A stretch of DNA of 64,000 nucleotides from Telmatactis stephensoni (taxonomy: Eukaryota; Cnidaria; Anthozoa; Actiniaria; Isophelliidae), in NCBI GenBank assembly GCA_029948255.1, contig JALIZF010001517.1, positions 309,001-373,000 on the forward strand, read 5' to 3'. Shown here in pieces: positions 45,644 through 57,372 of the stretch. The notes beneath the pieces are model-generated. The model made no database searches, was not told the DNA's origin, and saw only the letters and a program-made list of their open reading frames with translations. Numbering within the stretch: the first letter of the stretch is position 1; each line of letters starts with the position of its first letter. Both the position numbers and the translations under genes were made by a program.

Positions 45644-46374
45644 ATGCAGAGTAATAATATGAGTTCATCATCAACAGAGGACCAAAACACGAGTACAGTG
45701 ACAAGTACCAAAGGTATCTATATAAATGTGCAAATATATCCGACAACTGCAATTTAACATTTTAGTTAACAAGTGCAAAATGTATCTTAAAAGTTTGTTG
45801 TTCGTAAATAGGTGAAGCAAAAATTCCAAGAGTCAACGTTTGTGACAAAGAGAGGCAATTTATAGTAGAATGTTGTAATAATTGTACAAGTAAAGATTGG
45901 AAGGATGTTCTTCGTTACGCTAAAGAGTGCATAATTTCCACTGGGTTGCCAGACAGAGTTATTACTGTATACTTTGAATCATCCCAAGAGAGAGTCATGA
46001 ATCGCATGAAAACCATCGTCAGGAAAGCCATAAAGGAACCAGTCACACCTTCAACTTCTTCGACGGAAAGTAATGTAAAGAAGCAGTACATGAAATATGC
46101 TGAAAAAGAAACACCCGCACAACGAAAATTGAGGGCGAAACTAGAGCAAGATTTTGAATACAACACCACCAGCTCCTCCGACAGTGATGACAATTCTCCA
46201 GTGATCAAAAACAAGTCAACTAAGAGAAGAAAGACAAACCAAGATGTCATTAGAGAGACTCATGAGGTTCACAAGAACATGTGCGTTAAAGCAATGGACA
46301 CTCTTGACAGAGTCAACAATTTGCTTGGGAATGTAGAAAAGCAAATAGCTCAGAAAACAAATCAGTATTACTAG
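45644..46374 (+). CDS. Spliced partner protein of the transposase, unknown fold
   Basis: Two exons, 45644-45713 and 45812-46374, join in phase 1 at AG|GTATCT and AATAG|GTGAAG to give about 210 residues. The N-terminus is Ser/Thr-rich. The middle part (DKERQFIVECCNNCTSKDWKDVLRYAKECI) looks helical, and the rest is charged, with an acidic Ser/Asp run (SSSDSDDNS) followed by a basic stretch (KNKSTKRRKTNQ) that could be a nuclear localisation signal. Harbinger-group elements usually carry a second DNA-binding protein divergent from the transposase, so this is inferred to be that partner. No Myb motif is evident. Confidence 0.55.
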
Positions 46375-46967
46375 TATTTCGAATCGGTGTATGGTGTACA
46401 TGAAATAAAGTTTATCACTAGCTATCACTACTAAACATATCCACATTTCCATGTTTTGGATGATTTTTCTTTTCGTATTCGGATCTCTCCATCTTTATTT
46501 AAAACATGTCAACCACACATTCGCGTTTCACAAATGTACACCCTGAGTTTCATTTATTGTTTTTTTTTATTAGATATCGTTATGAAAATACGCTCAAACA
46601 TGAATGTGTTCCTTTATAGGGTAAAGTTCCACAGGAAATAAATGACAAACTGAATGTCCTCAAATTATACAACATATAAGGGTTCATAGTGTTTTATAAT
46701 GAATATCATAATCATTTTCACTGAGTGTTGTAAAACTGCTTGACCACTGTCTTAAAGGGAAAGTGAGTGAGGAAAGTAAAAGCATAGAGTGCACGCACTT
46801 TATCCGTGAAATAGTTACTAACTTTTTAGTGCGTAATAGTATTTAGTCATCATCTGTTTTAGTCATCGACCAACTAAGAAATAATTCACTCGGGCATAAA
46901 ACTACACAAAGAAACACAAAGACCTCTTGATGCGTTACTATTGTATTTTTCCACTGTTCGGCTCCAG

Positions 46968-47111
46968 TAGAGTGATCGCACTTAATCCGTGAAAAAGTAC
47001 AAAATCTACTTTGTACTAAAAACTATAAAACCCTTTGTTTTCCATTGTTTAATAATGCTATTTTGCATTATTTAGCTAGTACAATTTCACGGATTAAGTA
47101 CGATCACTCTA
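46968..47111. mobile_element. MITE with TAGAGTGATCGCACTTAATC ends
   Basis: Left end TAGAGTGATCGCACTTAATC and right end GATTAAGTACGATCACTCTA are inverted repeats enclosing about 100 bp. A related left end occurs just upstream at 46785, suggesting nesting. It belongs to the same broad group as the 6.8-8.3 kb elements. Confidence 0.65.
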
Positions 47112-47237
47112 TCAACAAAAATTTTACATGTACACATTGCTTTTTGATAATTCATAAAGGTGACTGAAAGACTTGAGGGGTAGTTCTTTTGCCTTAGGTT
47201 CATTCATATCCTGGCCGTTTACTTTTCTATATAATAT

Positions 47238-47920
47238 TGAAAGTGCTGCTTTGTTAAAAATCGGTGAAATTTTATTTAGCAAAAACGTCGTGAAATAAGT
47301 CTTCAAGGGTTTATTCAGTGATCACCAAAGTTAAAGTATCTTCTCGGTATTTAAAAAAGGAAGTACTAGAATTTTAGCGTTCTTTTTAGGTGTCAGTGAC
47401 ATCATTCACACAACTCATGGATTTACTCCATACATTACTTTCTGTTTTGTAGTCGAAATATCTCTGTATTTTTTTGTTTTTTTTTTCAATTGAAAATCAC
47501 GGACCATGCCGTTAATCCTGGACACAATAACCGCGACAAGAAACCTTTTGAGCAAAATTATTAAAGCAGAAATGAATAGAATAATAGGCCCTTTGCAGGA
47601 TGTTGGAATGCAGCTCAGTTTGGAGGGTAAAACAAAAGAATTTCAATGTCCTATTGGCTGGAAACCGTTGTTTTTGCCCTCCAAAACGCGCTCATTCTCA
47701 CGTGCTCACACAACAAGGGCCTATCCAAGTCATAAAATACAAAGATGACGACGTAGATGACGTCACTAACACCTAAAAAGAACGCTAAAAATCTAGTACT
47801 TCTCTTTTGAATACCAAAAAGATATTTTAACTGGTGATCAATAGACCCTCGAAGATTTATCACACACGAAGTTTCAGCTAAATAGAATTTTGCCGTTTTT
47901 TGATCAAAGTAGCACTTTAA
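47238..47920. mobile_element. Large foldback element, about 683 bp
   Basis: Arms of about 170-180 bp: AAGTGCTGCTTTG...GTGATCACC...TTTTTAGGTGT on the left and ACACCTAAAAAGAACG...GGTGATCA...AAAGTAGCACTTT on the right, with scattered mismatches. The centre holds an 80-codon frame (47506-47748) with no recognisable domain. Non-autonomous; target duplication not identified. Confidence 0.65.
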
Positions 47921-48728
47921 CAATATTCACCCAGCGATGGATCAACTCAAGACCTTTCGGGGGCACCATTTTACAAAACACGTTGTTGGTTGGGGCGTAA
48001 CTTCCTCAAAGCCCCTTCTAAACTTATATCACAGGGCTGTATACCAATCCATACGAATTCTGAGTGGCTACTGACAACCTATGTTCTCATTATTCCTTTT
48101 CGAAATTTGAGCGGAGGCCCATCAACTTGATTAACAATCACAATAAAACCATACCATCAACAAACATTTCGAAAGTAAAGCTTTGGGAAAGTATATTGTC
48201 CTATACATTTAGACAGAAGATAGAGTGATGAGATCCGTCATTATTGCTTGAACGAATTTAGTTTCTGACACTTTTGTTGTGCACGGTTTTTTTTCCTCGT
48301 TTAAGGGACGGTCATCATTTAATGCTCAGCCTTCATTTTGACGGTAGTCAAACTCGCACGTTTTTTGAGGTCAAGTTCGTACTCATAACCTGATCCTCCA
48401 ATTGTAGCTTAAGTCGCTGTAGGCCCGTTCATTCCCCTTCTTGGGTTCTAAACCTTTTGTTTCCTTTCCTTGTTGAAAGGGGTGTCAAAGGGCTTTAAAA
48501 TTGCCATTCAACAAAATCGAACGGATGTTGAAACATATGTTGAAGCCGTTTGCTTGGGCCTTTTTAATAGTGGTATTTTTGTAAATTTCCGACAATCATA
48601 ACCCTGACCCAACGATTATCCGCCACCGGGGTTGTTTCACACCTAAATGACCTCACCCTGTGAACTAGATCTTAGTTAAACATGAACTAGTACTGTTTAT
48701 AGTCCGCTAACAGTCAACTGAACAACCG
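47921..48728. other. Non-coding DNA
   Basis: No supported gene or repeat. It could contain the 5' end of the Merlin-like element that follows. Confidence 0.45.
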
Positions 48729-50010
48729 ATGAATCTCTTGGAACTAAACAATATTTTGAGCAAGTCACGTTTGAGTGTCATCAAATGGTTGATATCATTG
48801 GGAATTCTCTACACATTATTCTGCAGAGATTGCAACATCGACATGGTTCTTCTCCCGCGAGGTGGACGTCACATTGATGGTTATTTATGGTGAGTTTTCC
48901 TGTTCATTTTCGATTTAAACTTAAAATTTATTAATTGATCCTATGACCTAGATTGTCCTTGGCGCATACTCTGGCTTTCTACCTATGCGAAACCACGAGG
49001 TTATTGTAGATAGCTCGTATTTATAAACACGGCCATTTTTCTTTCCACCTAATTACAATGTAATCATTGTTTCTGTTGTAATTTTATCCTATATCTAAAG
49101 TACTGAGTAAAATGTTTGTCTGTCTGAGCTTACGGTATTATTCTGTTTCGTAAACAGGGTGTGCTGTAGATGTTGTAAAAGAAGAAGTCTCCGCACAAAC
49201 AGCTTTTTCGAAAAATTTCCCAGAACCAGCCTGGACGTATTGGTGAGACTGTTATACTTCTGGACAGTGGAAGAACAAAACAAAAGAGTGTCAAGACATT
49301 TGGACGCCACACCTCAACTTGTAGGAAGAGTATTCCATGCAATAAGGAGGCTGTGCTCACTGGACGTAACCATTTTACCCATTTGGAGGCAATACCTGTG
49401 TTTGCAAATGCGACGAAAGCAAATTTAGTCATAAATCAAAGGTAAGCTGATACAAGTTTAAAATCAAAATATTCCGTATATAGTGATGACCAGTGATATC
49501 TGTTAGTTTCTTAGTGAGGAAATCCTGAAAGGTACATCTATTTTTTTACACAGTATCGGAGAGGAAGAAGAGCAAGACATGCCTCTTGGGTGTTTGGAAT
49601 TGTGACCACAGGCAATTCACCCTCGCGCGGGTACTTTCAAGTGGTGGAACAAAGAAACAGGGAAACGCTCATCCCAATAATAAACCGTGTGCTACTGCCT
49701 GGCAGTGAGGTGCACACAGATGACTGGTCAGCCTACACGAACTTACCCATGTATGCGCCAAACGTGGCAATACACAGAGTGGTTAACCATTCCAAAAACT
49801 TTGTGGACCCCTTGACTGGAGTGCACACACAGGAGATCGAGGCAGCCTGGAGCCGTTTGAAACTAAAGATTAAGGCCCAAAAAGGGATTAAAAAAAAACA
49901 TCCAAAATTTTCTGGATGAGCAGATGTGGAGAGATTTTAGAGGAGGAGATGATGTATTTGTTAATCTGATTGAACTCTTGACGTTGTATTTTGAAAATTA
50001 TCCTCAGTAG
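48729..50010 (+). pseudogene. Merlin/IS1595-like transposase, three exons, frameshifted
   Basis: Exons 48729-48889, 49158-49441 and 49554-50010 join at GT/AG sites. Exon 1 has CRDC and exon 2 has WVCCRCCKRR, together a zinc ribbon as in ISXO2-type transposases, followed by SFFEKFPRTSLDVL. The DDE domain shows CDESKFSHK (first D), then GVFGI-type sheet sequence in exon 3, HTDDWSAY (second D), and HSKNFVDP...IEAAWSRLK (E). One frameshift lies near 49370-49385, before the first D. Another is in the A-run at 49890-49898, after which the last 40 residues continue in a new frame. With two shifts this copy is probably inactive. Element ends were not found. Confidence 0.75.
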
Positions 50011-50467
50011 TTGAGAAAAATCATCCCCGTGCAGTGTCAGATTGACAATGATGCTATGTTTTTATTATTCTCCTTATTAATATTATTATTGTAAGTAGTA
50101 GTACTGAGTAGTATTAGTATTATTATTATCATTATTATCATTCTCTTTATTGATATTATTATGATGATCATTATTGAATAGCTTGATTTAATTTTACAAG
50201 AACGTGAAAGAGAGCAATACGTGAAAGCAATACGGGAAGCCTGCGTATCGCGCCGGATGGGATGGGAAGCGTGAAGTGAAGAAATAGAATAATGAAGAAG
50301 AGAAGAAGAATGGAAGAGAATGGTCACTCCGTTCCTTCCTTCCCCCTTGACCATCTAGTAAGCTATAATTAGGTGGAATCAAGAGAGCATAAGTAAGAGA
50401 GGGAACTTGTTAATGATTCCTATCTGTGCTATTTTTAGTAACCGGATGCAGTTTAATTTTCGTCTTA
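50011..50467. other. Non-coding DNA, TATTAT-rich then unique
   Basis: Irregular ATTATT repeats (50055-50185) and then a purine-rich stretch. No gene. Confidence 0.45.
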
Positions 50468-50889
50468 CCCTACTCCCGTGCGTCGAAAAATTGAACAAGT
50501 GGAATTTCGAGATTTGAGCTTCATAAAATCACACAATCGATACCAAATTTATTCTAGATTCCACAAAAAAGCCATCTAATGTCCAATTGATAATTTACAT
50601 CAAAAAAGTATAAATCTAAAATGAGCGAAAACTTTTGAATAAACCTAAGCGCGCGCTCGATGACGTGTAGCGCGCTAAAATTTCTTTCAAAAAACACAAC
50701 AAAATCCTGGACGTTTTGGTCTTGTTTCTCATTAAAATCGTTCCTTTGTAATCAGAAAGTACGCACTTTTGATGGTAGATAATATGAACAACAACAACTT
50801 TGATTTTAACGCTGTTTTTGAAAAATCAAATCTACACTAAACGGTTCTTTGGGTCCGGTTGTGTCAAATTATGATGCACGGGAGTAGGG
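50468..50889. mobile_element. TA-flanked MITE, 422 bp
   Basis: Ends CCCTACTCCCGTGC and GCACGGGAGTAGGG are perfect inverted repeats, each flanked by TA. No coding capacity. Tc1/mariner-type non-autonomous element is the likeliest class. Confidence 0.75.
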
Positions 50890-52256
50890 TAAATCAAAAA
50901 CTTGGATGTTTCTCGAGGATTACAGATCCACTCGTACCTTACAAAACCCTCTGTCGATCACCCCTACCACTTTTGAGAAAGTGTGCACCCCTGGGCTCTA
51001 GTCTTTGTCATTAAAACTATTTAGAATATCCCAAAAATGTTGCCAAGTCTAGTTCCGCACCCATCCTGTTTCAGTACTATAAGTGTGAGATCACTGAGGC
51101 CTATCCGGCCTGTTAAAAACAGTCGACATTATCAATAGACGCGAACTGAAATCAAATTTATAGCTATTCTTTGTTTAGTGTAGTGTGACATGAAGGGTGA
51201 CGCCTACTGATAGAAATCAGTTGTATACCCTACAATTTATAAACAACTGCTTTAACAAAAGTTCAATTGGAAATAAATTGTCACGAAATGTTTTTGTTGA
51301 AAGCGTGTATGTGTATTAAAGGCAGTGAAGTATAGAGTTTTTTTGCCTTCTAATTCACTATGAATTGCCAGTTTCTCATGTTTCAACATATCTCGTCATG
51401 AAACATGACAGCTGCCAATCAGAATGAAAATTTAAGGTAGTATCAAAATTATGCAGCTCACTTGGAACGTATGTGTCTACAGTGATAATGGTAAGAAGTT
51501 TTACAAGAGATTTTGTCGTCCTCCGCTCGGAGGACAGAAAACAGTCCAACGTCCCGCGAGGGGGAAGAGCTCGCTCTCTAGAAAACACGGGGAGAATAAG
51601 CGAAATAGAATTTACAGTAGACAAGATAACAAGCCTGTTAGTGGCAACTTTTCATATTACATTAACTATCAAGTTAAAAATATAAAGAATACATATGGGA
51701 TCATTTGGCACGTGTCTCAGTTTATGTTTGTTTTCGTTGTTGATGTTTTTTTGTAAAGAAACATCTAGATCTGCCTCACTTTTTTTTGTCCACGGAATTA
51801 ATAAGGCGATCTCTTGATGCAGAATTGCCGCCGCGCTGAACAAACAAACTGTCGTCTAACAGACTTTGAAAAATCAGGAACCGGAACGCGCGCGTGCTAA
51901 GGGTACATTTTTTATCGGAACATAAGCAACTTGAGAGGTGGGGAAGAACTACACTGAAGGAAGAGAGGAAGAGAGATATAGACTCGTGAAGCGCAAGAAA
52001 AAGCAAGCGTTAAATTACTCTACTATTTGTTGTTTCATGAAATTGCAAGCCGTTAAATTACTCTACTATTTGGTGTTTTATGAAATTGCAAGCATTAAAT
52101 TACTCTACTTTTTGATGTTTTATGAATTCCATTACATTGTGTTTCCTCATTTTGACTTATGATCAATTTTGATTTTAAAAAAAACTGAAATTGAGAACTC
52201 CATATGCTTTCCATAAAATTATGATGAAATTGTAGTAACTGAATTTTTGTTTTCAG
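50890..52256. other. Intergenic or intronic DNA upstream of the mini-exon gene
   Basis: A frame at 51451-51756 has no recognised domain, and GTCCTCCGCTCGGAGGAC at about 51517 is a small hairpin. TAAATTACTCTACTATTTG-like 40-bp repeats occur three times at 52008-52125. Earlier exons of the next gene may lie here. Confidence 0.45.
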
Positions 52257-54783
52257 AATTGAGTTTCTGAGGTCACAAGACAGTGGCAAAAAGTTAACCA
52301 CTGTATTTGAGGGTGAGGTACCCAATGGATACAATATAAAAAATGCCTGGGTATCAAAGGCAAAAGTTTATATTTATGTCCGGCCAGAAGGTATGTGCTT
52401 GGGTGTAGATTTAGAAATATGAAAATTCATGAAAATTCATGATTGAAAAGAGTGTCGATATAATATCATTCAGATATCTAACTTTGGTTAACTCATTAAG
52501 AAATATTGGAGAAAAATCAATAAAAATGTTGTTTTTCATCATTTCCTAATGTTTCTACCCTGTACCGCTGTAAAACTGAAAACTTTTCTGGGGATTTTTT
52601 GGGGATTTTTGACAATTTGAGAAGTGAGGAGACAATTGCTTTCTTATAGTACAGAAATCAAATAGAGAGTTTTCAATGTAGATATATAGTACTGAGGATT
52701 ATGATGATCATCATAACAAAAATAATGATGATGATGATGATAATTCAGTTTAAAAAACTTTAATGCAATTAAATAATTCCGGTAAAGTTCACATATTAAG
52801 GTCTCTATGTCTCATTTTTACAGCCAATGAACCAGATGTCCATATCAACACAGCACCTGTAGTGACAATACCACCTGACACGTCACAAAGTACATCCTTG
52901 GCTGCCAGTTCATCAGCTGCTGGGCCTAGTAAGTGTATAATGCCAGCACAGCTATATATTGACTAAAATATTGACAATTTGTCATTTTCATTAATGAAAA
53001 TGATTATAATCATTTCCATCAATCAAATGATGATGATGTCATGTTATAGCGATATATATGGGTGTGTTTAGAATAATATTAATTATTGGATATACCTGTT
53101 ACAAATGATAGTCCTGACTGCATGGATCTGAATCTGTGGTTTGATCTGAATCTAAAACTGAATAGAGATATATGAGAATGAGTCTTTTAATCTCAACTGA
53201 TATGAACCACATCATCCATTAATATTCTTACCACTTAGTGTATACCGTATAGTTACTCCAAAGTCTACTGCAGTTAACAATTCCCTTTCTTCCCATGCAG
53301 ATCCAGATTTAGTTTTCTGAGATTACCTAAACTTTTTGTAACAGGTGTATGTTATTTATAGCTATTTCAGAAAAGGTAAAAAGTGAGTGATAATTTGCAA
53401 ATTGTGATTTTAGTACATCACTGAAAAGAGCTTCGTCACATATCAGCACCCTATATCTGACCCAGAGATATGACCTGCTTATATGGACCCCTTTCTTTAG
53501 ATCTTTACTGACGTATGGTATTCAAATCCGACTTGAGGATTAAATAATGAAAATGAAGCAATTTTGTTATAACCCAAATTATGTCTTTCTAATAGTATGC
53601 CCAAACCACCAATCACTATATATAAACATAAAATAATTCTGCATGCTCATAAATTCTGATAGGCATGTGTATTTTTAGATCAGATTGCATCCACTTCTGG
53701 TATGCATGGGACAAAATGTAAGTATAATATACTATTTATTTATTCATAATTAAACTAACTTTAATTAGTGTATACAAAACTGTTAGTAAGCGAAACTTTG
53801 GGCAATTTTTGTGGTAATTAACTAAGACTATATTTATATAATTAGTGACTTTGGTTCTTAAACAATATAACAAGAATGCCAATTATGGTCTAGACCGTGC
53901 AAACATCAAAAGTGGGATTCTATTGTTTGAGAGTTCTGCATGCACGCACCTGAGAAATTCAATCGAATTTTTAAAAATAGTCTTATTAGTGATCAGTCTA
54001 TTTTTCTCACAGCTAGGCATGACAATATTGAGGCTTTATATAATAATTGGCATATTACACGCTGTCTGATTGGTTGAACTATGTGTGATTAGAGAAAACA
54101 CACATGCATAGATGACGTCATCAAATCTTACACGCGCTCTGATTCAGGTTGCAATGGCTCGGCTTCATCTCGTGGCGTCCTTTTTTTTTGTTCTCACCAC
54201 ATTTTGACGTCATCTGTGCATCGATTAGAGTACAGATGCACAGAAAAATGGAATCTATTTGCATTGTTGGATAGATTTACTCTCTTATTAGTATTATATG
54301 GTCTTTTTGGGTCACCCACCATCATTAGAACGAAGCTTGTGATTTGTAAGAACACTGTAAGGGCAGTGTCTTTTGTTATACATGTAATCTTTGTCCTTTG
54401 TTTTGTTTTACCTTTCTTTGATATTTCAGGACAAATGACAAAGTAACACTAGTTCTGATGGTAGTGTATTACCCATCTTTTGGTCAATCTAAAATCACTG
54501 GTTATATAAAGAAATAAAAAGTTTTATTGCTTAATTCTCAGTGCCATCTTAAAAAAGTGATCGAAATATCAATTGTCTGAATATTTTGCAGATCAAGACA
54601 TACCATCAGATGATGATGATGAGGACATGACAGGTATAATATACCTGCTGCATAAATTTTATTAGCTTGCACAGCTGGATGTCAAGAGCACATTGACTTA
54701 ATTATTTATATATACTTATCTAGAGATATCAAATTTTTCTTTTTGCTTTTTAGTTCTAAATTTCTTTGGAGACGGCATCAAAG
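52257..54783 (+). CDS. Gene of phase-1 mini-exons, function unknown (partial)
   Basis: Five plus-strand exons with clean AG/GT borders: 52257-52390, 52824-52928, 53679-53717, 54592-54633 and 54754-54783. After the first, every exon length is a multiple of three and every junction is phase 1, so the frame runs through all five. The first encodes LRSQDSGKKLTTVFEGEVPNG and ends YVRPE. The second is Pro/Ser/Thr-rich (NTAPVVTIPPDTSQ). The fourth is acidic (PSDDDDEDMT). The start and end are not visible; upstream exons and a 3' part must exist or be lost. An alternative last exon at 53301 (ATCCAGATTTAG...) would stop after NPDLVF. The acidic and Ser-rich linkers resemble the N-terminal parts of expanded E3-ligase-like families in cnidarians and fish, but that is only a guess. 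Confidence 0.55.
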
Positions 54784-54981
54784 GTGAGCTAATGGAAAGA
54801 GAAAACAAATGTTATGTATGCAATTAACACTGCTGCTTGTTTTTTAAATACAAACTAGACGCACAATGGTGCGTTTACTCGGGCTACCATAATTTGTGCA
54901 AATAATGACGTAATCTGTAGCATTTAACATCATTAGATGAAGTCAGTAAAGTCCCGCTACACTAGTAAATTAGTCTCTTTT

Positions 54982-55064
54982 GCAGCCGTTATTAGGGTCG
55001 GGTTTCCTGTGGTCATTCAGTGGGGAGGAATGACCACAGGGAACCCGACCCTAATAACGGCTGC
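54982..55064. repeat. Hairpin with 37-bp arms
   Basis: 54982-55018 and 55028-55064 are reverse complements with one mismatch and a 9-nt loop. The arms include ATTAGGGTCGGGTTTCC. Flanking CTAGTA/TACTAG sequence extends the pairing imperfectly. Confidence 0.75.
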
Positions 55065-55930
55065 GAAGGAGAGTACTAGTAAATGTACGGTGAAAAAATG
55101 GAGCAAAGCTATTTGAAATGAATAGGGTACAAATCCAGAAGTGTTTTTAAAATTAACCCATAAAAAATAGTACACATAATACTGTGCAAGATCAGTAGCG
55201 GTACACTGTAAACTGATTGTTTTCTTTTCCTTTTTTGTTTTTTTAGAGCTAGTACAAACTAGGCATTTTTCTTTCACGGGTGAAATAAAACCACTCTATC
55301 ACTATATGTATTATTTATATTATTCATTAAGAGGTGATTTTTTTCAATGACGAGCAATAATGGCGAAAAGCGCCAAAAACTAGACCTTCGTGCGAACTTT
55401 AATCCAAATTTTCGTTCTGGATTAACGCTCAAATCCTTTTTCTACCGGTTAAAAACTGATGTACCAAGATAAAATACCTGTTTAAAACAGATTTTTGAAT
55501 TGTACAAGACTTTTTCTTGGCGTTGTGTTGGTATTAAAAGCTATATCAAGCTGAATATAAAGAAAACATACAGCAAATGAGCAAATGAAGGCCTAAACCT
55601 CATTTTCGATCCAAATTTTCGTTTTGGATTAACACTTTGATTCAACTTTCATCGGCCAAAACTACTTACAAACAACTTAAACTTTCTGACAGAAATGATT
55701 TTAATTCTGTAGAACAGCTATTCTTCAACTCAGGAGTTTTTGTCATTCACTGCTCGAACTTGAAAAAAGTCCCCTCTTAATTTCAATTCTAAAGATCGTG
55801 CCGTACAAATATTCAGCCAGGATTGATTTTCTTCTACATGTTTTCTCAGACGTAGGACGTAAGATTACCGTAGAATTTTTGTAGCCAATCGATGGCCAAT
55901 CAAAATGTTGTTGCTAGACTATAATAAAAT
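55065..55930. other. Non-coding DNA with a MITE end
   Basis: A TTTCACGGGTGAAATAAAACCACTCTA end at 55273-55297 belongs to the AGAGTGGTTTT group. No gene was recognised. Confidence 0.5.
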
Positions 55931-55968
55931 TTTATTGGTGGATTTCGATCCCAATGCTTACGTCATGT

Positions 55969-56276
55969 CCGTATAAAACGTGACTCCACTCGTAGCAGTT
56001 CACACTCGTGGCAGAATTTCGTTAGAGTAAGTTGTTCAGTGTAGTTTCAGAAAACTTGTTATTTAACGATGCCACATTGCAAGAAAAAGAAAGAGATCAA
56101 GTGGACAAAGAAAGCTACTGAGAACACTACAACTCCCAACACCGTGAACATCAATAGCCAACAGAACAAAGCTACAAACTTTCTGCCTGAAAATCCTCAA
56201 CCAACTATTGCTCCTGTGGTAGCTACAAACGTCGACAGCCAACAGAACAAAGCTACAAACTTTCTGCCTAGAAGTA
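55969..56276 (+). pseudogene. Promoter-like segment and truncated N-terminal frame with an internal repeat
   Basis: GTATAAAACG at 55971 is a plausible TATA box, and TTCAGTGTAG near 56035 could be an initiator. ATG at 56069 opens a frame encoding a basic start (MPHCKKKKEIKWTKK), then two copies of SQQNKATNFLP (DNA repeats at 56156-56188 and 56237-56269). After the second copy, at about 56276, the sequence switches abruptly to antisense lineage-B reverse transcriptase. The origin (host gene or the 5' end of another element) is unknown. Confidence 0.4.
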
Positions 56277-57322
56277 TTGAAGCATAGGTTAAAAAGAAGA
56301 GGGCTTAAGCAATCACCTTGAAGCACACCGCGACCAACATGTATAAAAGGAGTGCGAAAATCATTAGTAATTATGGAGGTTTGGAAATCAGTGTACAAGC
56401 TTTTAATTAGAAATTTTATATGATCAGGAATGTGGTGGTAATCAAGAACTGCTTGAATCAAGTTGTGATGAACTTCACCAAAGGCGTTCTTCAGGTCAAG
56501 TAGAGTAATAACAAGAGAGCGTTGCTTTATGCGAGCTTTGTTGATGATGTGAGCCATTTGAGCCGTATGCTCAAAAGTTCCAGAGAGACCAGGGGTAAAA
56601 CCTTTTTGAATTTCATGCTCAATAAAGTTATTAGCGGCAAGGAAGTTAAAGATGGCATTACGAAGACAGGAGGTAAAAACCTTTAAGGGCACTGATTGAA
56701 GAGTAATAGGACGAAAATTAGCAGGGTCATTGGTGTTCCCTTTTTTATGGATAAGGATTGTGCAGGCTTGCTTCCATTCGCTTGGGACGGATTGAGTTAA
56801 CCACGCTGTACGGATAATTTGAGAAAGATAAGTGCGAAGGAAAGGACATCTTTTAAAACAAATGATTGACAGTTGATCTAAGGGACAAGGAGAACCAGAA
56901 GCCTTCATCTTTCTAATGACAATTGATATCTGTTCGTACGTTGGAGGTTCAAGGTTAAACGGAATTACAGGATCAGACAAAGTTGGTATCCAACTTGGAA
57001 GGTTGAAAACTTTAGTCGGGTTAACTGATGAAAGAGTTCTTGCAAAGTAATTATAACACTCTTCCATGGAGAATGAGGGGAGGATCTCATCTTTTTTATT
57101 GAAGATCTTTTTGACGTAGCCCCAAAAATTTTTGGCAATAGAGTAATCATGATTTACTGAGTCAGTGATGTCTTTAGGCGACTTGTTTTGCAGCTTGTCA
57201 CGCAATAGGCGAGATACGTATTTAATTTCCGTGATATCAGCGTTAGACTGTTTTAAAGCTTTGAGAGATTTCTTTAGATCCTGTTTAGACTTATCTTTGT
57301 ACTTATTTGTTAGGTTTTTATC
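56277..57322 (-). pseudogene. Lineage B4: internal reverse transcriptase fragment
   Basis: Nearly identical to 29693-30740 of B3 (one visible difference near 57238). It covers the N-terminal extension to GVLQGDCLSPLLFNLCFNT. The FADD box, CCHC knuckle, endonuclease and 3' untranslated region are missing because the sequence stops at 56277. The 5' end enters TAA repeats exactly as B3 does. Because the usual TAA-flanked 3' end is absent, a later deletion or recombination is needed. Confidence 0.85.
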
Positions 57323-57340
57323 AATAATAATAATAATAAT

Positions 57341-57371
<31 letters not shown>
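57323..57371. repeat. (TAA)n array, about 49 bp
   Basis: Short array with one ATTAAT irregularity, between the 5' end of B4 and the 3' end of A4. Confidence 0.9.

Positions 57372-57372
<1 letters not shown>

Noticed and set aside
47506..47748. 80-codon frame in the centre of a foldback element
   Set aside because: Lies between inverted arms of a non-autonomous element and has no recognisable domain.
51451..51756. Possible upstream exon of the mini-exon gene
   Set aside because: Candidate donor sites give the wrong phase for joining to the exon at 52257, and no motif supports it.
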